From Calendula officinalis (taxonomy: Eukaryota > Streptophyta > Magnoliopsida > Asterales > Asteraceae), in NCBI GenBank assembly GCA_963853835.1, contig OY970825.1:40148908-40212907 (forward strand): a stretch of 64,000 nt of DNA. The letters run 5' to 3'. The notes beneath the pieces were generated by a model. It made no database searches and was not told where the DNA came from. It was given only the letters and a program-made list of their open reading frames with translations. Positions 56,755 to 64,000 of the stretch are shown here, in pieces; position 1 is the first letter of the stretch; each line of letters opens with the position of its first letter. The translations under genes were made by a program, and so were the position numbers.

Positions 56755-57286
56755 TGTTATGATAAAAACCCGGTCAAACCTATTACTTTGTGAATCTGAT
56801 GAACAAAGGAATATACATATGTTTAATTCTAATAATATAATAAGCTTAGTGATACTCGACACATACCGAGTTAGTCGGTATAGCTCAGTCTCATACCGAG
56901 TTGGTCGGTATAGCTCAGTCTCATACCGAGTTAGTCGGTATAGCTCAGTCATACTGAGTACACGGACCGACCAAATCCCTTTAATCAAGGGATGCACTTA
57001 TATGAATAGGGAGTTACATATAGAATAGGGTTAATTGTAAAACCTCTATACATTATAAATAGAGGTTTAGACTTCACTAGTTAGTATCCTTTTGGATCCC
57101 AGTTGATCATATGTGTGGATCACCAGTAACCCAATTCTAAATGTAACACTTTGTGGAGTGTTCTTGGTTATTCCGCAACCAAGAACACATATTATACGTT
57201 TGTGCTTAATAAGAATAATCGTATGACGTATATGATCTTGTCTTTATCGATGTTATTGTCAATATTGGGGTTTGTGGGTCCTATCA
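56755..57286 (+). repeat. 3' LTR of the small LTR element
   Basis: 532 bp, nearly identical to the 5' LTR apart from the 39-base deletion and scattered changes. It includes the same three hairpin units. Confidence 0.93.
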
Positions 57287-57964
57287 ATCTTGAATCCTTC
57301 AGATGTATCACAAGCATGAACTACTATGGAGATGAGGAATCAAATTATGAATCTCCACCAACTCCAGTGGAAGCAAAGAAATCCATCTTAGCCCTAATTT
57401 CATACGGCAAAGACCATTCCCAAAATATGAAAAGACATGGCATGTCCAGCATCTGGTCCGCCTTCTTCATGATGATATCTCAATATCTAACAACCAAAAC
57501 AGGGGATATGGAATGTGTGTCTGCACATGATCTAATCTTGGGTGAATCTCTCATCTACACCGGGAGAGTTGATTTTGGAAAACTGATTTTTGACAAACTG
57601 GTGTCAAAAGTAAAATCAATCAAGCAAGACTTCATTGTGCCTTTTCCAAGATTCTTATCTCTGATCTTTGAACATTTCGGTGGAAAAGAGGAATACGCTA
57701 TTATAAGCCAACGTGCACAATACTTTTCCGGCATGGTGGGTGACGCAAACTTCTCAAGTGTTTCTGTCATGGAAACCAAGCCTCTTCCCCAAGGAATGTT
57801 GAACTTTACTTCCTTAATCCCTGAACCCGGTCCCTCTAACGAGGATCGGACGGGGACTGAAAACGTGGCATCGCACGCACATCCTTCAGAATCTCCGGAT
57901 ACCGGCTCTTCCTCAAAAGAGACCATGAACCTGAAAAACACATCAGATTCTAACCAAGTCTCCC

Positions 57965-59197
57965 TGTAGGGTTTCATATAAACACTGATCGACCACTTGG
58001 GTCAACCACCTAGTGCTTGGTTCGAACCATACTGGTAAGAACATGATGGTGTTCTTGACCGGTTAAAACCAACTAGCTGATTTAATCCCTAAAAGCGGAA
58101 GTGAGATTAAACCTAATCCTTAAACCCTAAAGGATTGGGATGTTGGAAATCTAGATTAGATTAACAAGAAAGAAACCTTGTACGAAAAACTCGAACACAC
58201 ACAATGCTTGTGTGTTTTCGTCGAACACTCACCAAGAACCCTAGGGTTCTTGGTGTTTTCGTTCGAACGAACAAGAGGGGAGAGGAGAAAGAGTGTTCCA
58301 TGAATCATACCTTAGTTTAGCTTAACATAGTCCACTGATGATGAACACGACGAGCGATCCTCTAGATGATCACTTGCAACGATCTTGATCTTCGAAACTC
58401 GAAGAGCACGAAGAACGAACGAAGAACACGAAGAACACAAACTTGTGTTCTTGTGTGTGTGTGGCTTCGGTCAAATGGGAGGAAAAGGGGCAAGGGTTTT
58501 CGTGATTATGGTGTAACCTAATAAGGGATCCATAAGCCTTCTATTTATAATAGAAGGACTTTCACTTAGGGCCCTTCTAGTTTAATTAAGATTAATCTCT
58601 TAATTAAACTTATCTCTTACACTTAAAACCCTTATAGTTTTACTAGTTATTATTGTCACACTTAATTAACAAATGTCTTAGTATTATACACTTATATATT
58701 TCGGTACCCATATACACGAAATATATACATACTTGTATTTTATACCATTAACATTTAATTAGATAGTAATATTATCCAATCAATATACGATTTAATAGCT
58801 TTAAATTATATCATGGATATTCTTTAATTTTAAATTTTAGTAGCAATGCATCGTGAACCTATATATATAGGATCTGCTAATACGTACCACACCACCGGGC
58901 GGCTCGCCTGAATGCCCAGTCTTTCTCTGCCGTCAACTCGACGTCGTACATTGTATATTTACTCAACTAGTAAAAGTACAAATACTTGTATTAATTAGTT
59001 AGTTAAACTAATCTAGTAATAAGTTAAACTTAACTTAATACTAAACTGATTCATAATGACTATTATGAATCATTCCTCTTCGTTGTATCATTGCATATCT
59101 TGCTCGTATTACATGCACTCACCGGTGTGACCCTTAAGTGTTTCTTAGGCATGGATGTATCATCATAGGTTGACTAACTGTGCACATAATTCCTTCA
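57965..59197 (-). repeat. 3' LTR of the minus-strand copia element
   Basis: 1,233 bp, TGTAGGGTTTC...ATTCCTTCA. Collinear with the solo LTR at 61646-62753. It is followed by GACTCCCACTTATGC, the complement of a purine tract, which sets the strand. Confidence 0.75.
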
Positions 59198-61440
59198 GAC
59201 TCCCACTTATGCAAGTTCGTAACCTTTATCTTAATGACACGAGCTACATTGGCCTTCTAGATGGGCATGTAGGTAACCAACCCCATAAAAACAGCTTATG
59301 TAACCCAGGTATAGTTTTGAGAAACTCTTTTAATAGCGTTGCCTAGTAAAGAACACTATGTCTTTACTTCTTGGGTAACGTTGTTAGGTTCATCCCTTGC
59401 AGCACGATATTTGTGATAACGAATACGAGCATGGTAGAAATTATCAACTCCTGTATTCGAAATGATTTCTTGACTTCTTGACTTAAACTGTTGTGATAAA
59501 CGACAAAGAACAAATCAGTTCGTTTGGGCATGGCCATGCACTTGTCAGTTTTTCATCATGTCAAGGGACCCATAAATATCACTCCTAAAAAGGAGGTGCA
59601 ATTACCATCTTGTTATATTTCGATTCAAAATACAATTCCCTTTGTACCCAGTAAGACCTCGTATGACAACCATATTTCAGGCTTGTCTAAGACGAACCAA
59701 AGTACATTAGTTATTGTATCCCTAACCAAATACCTCAGGCTTAAGGACAATCCTAGTGAATAATACTTTTGAACTTTTCAACCACGAAGTATTAGCACGG
59801 TGGTCAATCCAATATTCATTGAGCTCCAACAGAATATCACTGATATTTGGTTTACACAAAACTTGTGTAGCTATCTTCGAAGAACTTCGAATCTACCACC
59901 AAATATCGCGATGACGTTATCGTCCCATCAAGGTTCCCACTAAGACGAGTAGTCACGGATTTATATCTTTTTGAATAAGGAGACTTTTATTCATGGATAT
60001 TGTAAAACATACAAAGTCTGAATAACAATGATGCTAACTCATGTATTATTCCTCAGTGGACATAGATACCGAGTTATTACTGGATCATTACTTATTCTTT
60101 GCGTTTGTGTTGATTTCTCAATGACTCTTAATTGTAACTTTTATCACTAATTACAATTTAGTCATTTCTATTAAACTAAAGACATAAGACGAGTATTTTT
60201 TTTTTAAGAATACTATTACTTTTTGTCTTTGCTAGATATTGTTCATGCAACATTAGAACATATTCTAGTCTTGCCCTTTTTATATGATTCGGTAAACATA
60301 GGAGGATTGGAAAAATTACTCCTTTAGTTTCTTGAATCTATAAAACTTGCCTTGTAACTAAAACTCTTTTAGCTACTTGATTTGTAGGTACTTTTACTAG
60401 TCAAATAAATTTCCTTAAATGATTAACTTGTTCACTGAAGTGTGAACATCCTGTTAGATTTGCAAGGATTAATCACAAGACTTGTGACCATGCTATTAGG
60501 CTTGCAATAATCTAATCAATGATCATTTATTTATCTTAATTCTTTGGCTAACGACTTGGAAATTCCTTGTTGTTAATGTCTCACTAACTTACTAAATTCA
60601 TTAATGTCTTTAATGAATTTAGTCATAGCTCCCACTACCTTTTATGGAATTTAAGCATCAATTTAAACTACCACTTTGACCAAGTCAATTACTTGTAGTT
60701 TAATCCTTTTATAAGAATTCTATCAATAATTAAGATCATCCTTTGGATTTGCGAATATCCACTATTCCTGTTTAGGGAATTATGACCTTTATTGATTACT
60801 GTATCTAACAAGTATAAGACACTTGAAATGATACTTTCAATTCTTAAACATATTAGTATTCTTTAAGAACTTCATTAATGCCAAAGTCATTTATTGGATT
60901 TCTTAAATATCCATTATTCCTATTAGGGAATTATGACTTGATTAAATAATGTATTAGTTACAAGTATAAAACACTTGCGTTTAATACCTTTAGTTCTTAA
61001 ATATTTTAATATAGTTTGTCCCTTTTAAGAGTTCATTTAATGTCTAAGTCATTTCACTTGGATTTTAGGAATATCCAATTATTCCTATTAGGGAATTATG
61101 ACTTCATCAAATCCTTTATTACAAGTATGAAAGACTTGTAATAATACTCTTTAAAGTCTATCTTGATTATATCCAATATAATCACACTATATTAATACTA
61201 ATACTTTAAAACGTACTATCATAAGTAATGACTATTACTTAAAATGTTTTAACTAAGTTCAATAACTTTTGAACCTTATGCTTCCATAAACTTCTTAAAT
61301 ACTTGTATAGAAAAACTTCTAATTTCTAGTATCTAAGAACCTTGAGCGTCTAAGACATTACTCATTCATACAACAATCAAACAAGTATAAAACATGAAAT
61401 ATAATGTAAATCGAAAAACTTGACTTACAATCTAGTCATA
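59198..61440 (-). other. Non-coding interior of the minus-strand copia element
   Basis: AT-rich, no supportable gene. The first part resembles the 3' untranslated DNA of copia elements. From 60730 to 61150 about three diverged copies of a 155-160 base unit recur (anchor TTAGGGAATTATGAC at about 60771, 60934 and 61089). The frames at 59155 and 59524 look spurious. Confidence 0.55.
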
Positions 61441-61479
61441 ACCCTTGACTAGTGTAATTGTAACACATTTGAACACTCT

Positions 61480-61645
61480 TACCATTTGGCACTCCTCGGC
61501 TAGGATTGGTTTTACCCTTTACTTTGCCACCATGCCCTTTTCTCTTCTTCCCACCACCACTGCCATTACCGATCATCATAACTATCCTTAGATTTGGTCC
61601 CCAAACTCAACTCAGCTGTCTTGAGCATAGAGTGTAGCTCAACAA
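61480..61645 (-). pseudogene. Copia gag C-terminal part
   Basis: On the minus strand VELHSMLKTAELSLG is followed, after a frame break near 61575, by a glycine/lysine-rich stretch (NGSGGGKKRKGHGGKVKG) typical of gag in this family. It is the continuation of 62754-63321, interrupted by the solo LTR. Confidence 0.7.
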
Positions 61646-62753
61646 TGAAGGGTTTCACTTGACACTGATCGACCACTTGGGTCAACCACCTAGCACACTT
61701 GGTTCGACCATACTGACCAAGAACATGAACTTGTTCTAGACCGGTTAAAACCAACTAGCTGATTTAATCCCTAGAAGCAGAAGTGGGATTAAACCTAATC
61801 CTTAAACCCTAAAGGATTGGGATGTTGGAAATGTAGATTAGATTAACAAGAAAGAAACCTTGTACGAAAAACTCGAACACACACAATGCTTGTGTGTGTT
61901 TGTCGACTACCACCAAGAACCCTAGGGTTCTTGGAAGTCGATCGAACAATGAGAGGAAGAAAGAGTGTTCCATGAATCATACCTTAGTTAATGCTTAAGA
62001 TAAGTACACTGATGATGAAGACGACGAGCGATCCTCTAGATGATAACTTGCAACGATCTTGTTCTTCGAACCTTGAAGAACACGAAGAACACAAGCTTGT
62101 GTTCTTGTGTTTGGGGCTTCGGCCGGTCGAAGGGAACAAGGGGAGGGATTTCGTGATTATGAGGCAAAAGATCAACATTAGGTTTAAGCCATAAGCCTTC
62201 TATTTATAATAGATGAACTTACACTTAAAACCCTTCTAGTTTAATTAAGATTAACTCCTTAATTAAACTTCCTTTTTACACATTCATCCCTTATAGTTTA
62301 ACTAGTTTATTATTGTTGCACTTAACTATTAAATGTCTAGGATTAATACACTAATAATTCGGTACCCATATACACGAAATATATACTTGTATTTATACTT
62401 TTAATAATTAATTATATAATAACCTTTATATAATTTATACAACAATATTATCCAATTACTATATGATTTAATAGCTTTAAATCATATCATGGATAATTAT
62501 TAATTAACACATTGTATATTTACTCAACTAGTAAATGTACAAGTACTTGTATTAATTAGTTAGTTAAACTAATCTAGTAATAAGTTAAACTTAATACTTA
62601 ACTCATTCATAATGACTATTATGAATCATTCCTCTTCGTAGTATCATTGCATATCTTGCTCGTATTACATGCACTCACTGATGTGACCCTTAAGTGTTTC
62701 GTAGGCATGGATGTATCATCATAGGCTGACTAACTGTGCACATAAATCCTTCA
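61646..62753 (-). mobile_element. Solo LTR inside gag
   Basis: 1,108 bp, TGAAGGGTTTC...AATCCTTCA, same family as 57965-59197. The flanking AACAA and AGCAA differ by one base, fitting an old 5-bp target duplication. The strand follows the related LTR. Confidence 0.75.
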
Positions 62754-63321
62754 AGCAATGGATTTCTCCATATTATGCATGTTGTAGTTGACCACAGAAG
62801 TCATCAGACAACGAATTGAGTATAGTATCAGTTGCCATCTGCAACGGAATGGGGTGGTCGAGTCTAGCGAGGTGATCCATGTGCCATTTCATTTTCATGA
62901 CGTGGGCACTCACCGGTGTTCCTTTGACCATCTTTCAAGAGTTGAAGGCTCGATTGATGTCAAACCTCTCAGTGCGAGCTTGCTCTTGAAATGAATCCCT
63001 AAATTGCTGGATCATCTCAAATGCAGGCACATCCATAAGTCTCGTTTGTAACTCGGGACTCATAGTGGCGAGCACTAGACAGCTCACATCGAGTGCATCA
63101 CTGACATGCTTATCATAAGCTTGCCTCGTTACAGCTCTAGCATTTGCAGCAGGGACATTTGGTGCTGCTCTTTCCAAGACAAATTGCTTTCTCTCATGCC
63201 TGAGCACAATACGAAGATTGCGCTCCCAATTGAGAAAGTTTGACCCAGTCAACTTGTCTTTTTCGAGGATTGAGCGAAGTGAGAGATTGTCGGTACTTAT
63301 CGTTGTGGTTGTTGCTGCCAT
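62754..63321 (-). pseudogene. Copia gag N-terminal part
   Basis: The ATG at 63321 (MAATTTTISTDN) opens 128 codons: LTGSNFLNWERNLRIVLRHERK and LATMSPELQTRLMDVPAFEM are typical of the copia gag (DUF4219/UBN2) fold. After a frame break near 62935 the sequence continues as PVSAHVMKMKWHMDHLARL to 62760, where the solo LTR begins. Not functional. Confidence 0.85.
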
Positions 63322-64000
63322 CTACAAATCAAACCCAGTTTAATTAGTAATCATCAATAAACACTCTCTAAAATATATTATAAACTCATAATTAATATTT
63401 TAGGCCTAGGATCCATATATCACATTCTCGCCGCAAGGTTTGGGCACTTCACGACGAGACATGTTGTTTCTGGTAGGTAACATCCTTACCGATCGTATCA
63501 AGACTTGACACGATTCCTAGGGGTCGTAGAATCTTTAGACTTACAACTTATTACAACCTTGCACAATCTAATTGTACATTTCTAATTTAGTAATAAAGTC
63601 TAGTATGTTTATTCTACTCAAGTACTTTTTGGGCCGGGACTCCCGATTATCACCAAAGTAGACCAGACCATCTAAGACAGTGCGATGTTCTGCGCCAGGA
63701 CTCCCGATTATCACAGAACCTTACACACCCTAACACTCGCAATGATTTGAATTCATATCTAAGGTTCTTTATCCTTACAATATGAATATCGTTTAACAAG
63801 TGAGGTGTTCCATTAGGTGGATAGTACTTAGATCTAAGATTTTCTTGGGTTTGTTTAAGTCTTAAACTAAACTTAAACCTTTATTCCAATCTTAATCCTT
63901 GTTTAAAATGTGTGACTTGTGAATTTAAGAATTCTACAAGACACCTTTTTATATCTTAAGAACTTTTTCTTTAAAACTTATAGTTTCAAAAGTTGCGCGA
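63322..64000 (-). other. 5' untranslated region of the minus-strand copia element
   Basis: No reading frame. GGACTCCCGATTATCAC occurs twice (about 63638 and 63698), in a setting like the 5' leader of the copia element at 8330-8840. No LTR or primer-binding site is reached before the window ends. Confidence 0.5.

Larger units (their letters stand above)
54802..57286 (+). mobile_element. Small non-autonomous LTR element (TRIM/LARD-like)
   Basis: 2,485 bp: LTR 54802-55372, primer-binding site TTGGTATCAGAG at 55374, 1.4 kb of non-coding interior, a purine tract AGATAGGGGGAGAT at 56741-56754, and LTR 56755-57286. The target duplication ATCTT is exact (54797-54801 and 57287-57291). No gag or pol, so it depended on another element for movement. 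Confidence 0.95.
47207..57964 (+). mobile_element. SIRE-like Ty1/copia element lacking pol, 3' end missing
   Basis: 5' LTR, primer-binding site and gag, then directly the env-like 3' ORF; protease, integrase and reverse transcriptase are absent. It inserted into the 3' flank of P450 C right after CATGG (uninterrupted form at 29420 and 36382). It was later split by insertions at 49622-52754 and 54802-57286 and cut off at 57965 by another copia element. No 3' LTR is visible in the window. Confidence 0.8.
54455..57964 (+). pseudogene. Retroelement 3' ORF (env-like by position), split by an LTR element
   Basis: The start is the ATG at 54455 (MALKKDSIDPHG), chosen because the related frame at 33875 begins at the same place. 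The first part runs to 54801 (LHPDFQPILRLFNEHPLKTAL, LLVEFWYSCIHS, IISGTILGGERTISF). The small LTR element follows, and the second part runs from 57287 on (SIWSAFFMMISQYL, LGESLIYTGRVDFGKLIF, GMVGDANFSS, LPQGMLNFTSL) to the end of the ORF at 57965-57969. The conserved blocks and length match 33875-34800. No transmembrane or fusion-peptide-like segment stands out, so an envelope role is not supported by what I see. Confidence 0.68.
57965..64000 (-). mobile_element. Ty1/copia element, minus strand, pol lost, 5' end beyond window
   Basis: 3' LTR at 57965-59197, then non-coding DNA, then gag on the minus strand (63321 to about 61480) with a solo LTR of the same family inside it. No integrase or reverse transcriptase between them, so pol is deleted. 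The 5' LTR would lie to the right of the window. It inserted at the end of the SIRE-like 3' ORF. Confidence 0.7.

Noticed and set aside
57555..57977. 140-residue minus-strand frame across the retroelement 3' ORF
   Set aside because: Antisense shadow of a frame that has a related sequence at 33875.

Overview
This is plant nuclear DNA, almost certainly from a eudicot with a repeat-rich genome. Genes have short phase-0 introns, intergenic DNA is AT-rich, and most of the window is nested Ty1/copia and Ty3/gypsy LTR retrotransposons, solo LTRs, a LINE and MITEs. Asteraceae is my best guess, from the look of the copia/gypsy families and the CYP80-like P450s. That is an impression, not a test.

The host content is a small array of cytochrome P450 genes of the CYP76/CYP80 kind. 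Copy A (1038-2730, minus) and copy B (24509-26201, plus) are both intact 513-residue, two-exon genes, placed head to head. Copy C (45129-46940, plus) is a pseudogene with a 1-base deletion, a 93-base deletion patched by filler DNA, and a 193-bp CACTA-type MITE in exon 2. Copy D (35573-36114, plus) is an exon-2 fragment fused in frame to a retroelement reading frame. A and B lie in near-identical inverted arms (1-2917 and 24322-27238). B and C share a near-identical direct block that includes the promoter (23098-25586 and about 43744-46206). B is therefore a mosaic of the two.

Layout. 1-933: LINE 3' end. 1038-2818: P450 A and its TATA box. 3112-9619: complete copia element, minus strand, target duplication CTTTT. 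9620-15616: old intergenic DNA with a decayed LTR that holds a MITE and a solo LTR (12365-14113). 15617-23097: Tekay-like chromodomain gypsy element with its 3' LTR cut off. 23098-26300: P450 B. 26306-29266: LINE, minus strand. 29267-33113: P450 3' flank with a PIF/Harbinger remnant, a Helitron-like insertion holding a tiny two-exon gene, and an LTR fragment. 33114-36114: retroelement fragment fused to P450 D. 36225-40476: second copy of that flank with a full solo LTR. 40477-43045: diverged flank with MITEs. 43046-44027: repeat element with an array of CACATGTG palindromes. 45129-46940: P450 C. 47207-57964: SIRE-like copia element lacking pol, split by a 3.1-kb LTR-like insertion and a small LTR element (54802-57286). 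57965-64000: minus-strand copia element with a solo LTR of the same family inside its gag.

I found no new multi-gene system. The most notable signals are the P450 mosaic array with conversion-like edges, the palindromic E-box array upstream of copy C, the retroelement-P450 fusion frame, and the mini-gene inside the Helitron-like insertion. Apart from the P450s and the mini-gene candidate, every long reading frame here looks transposon-derived or spurious.
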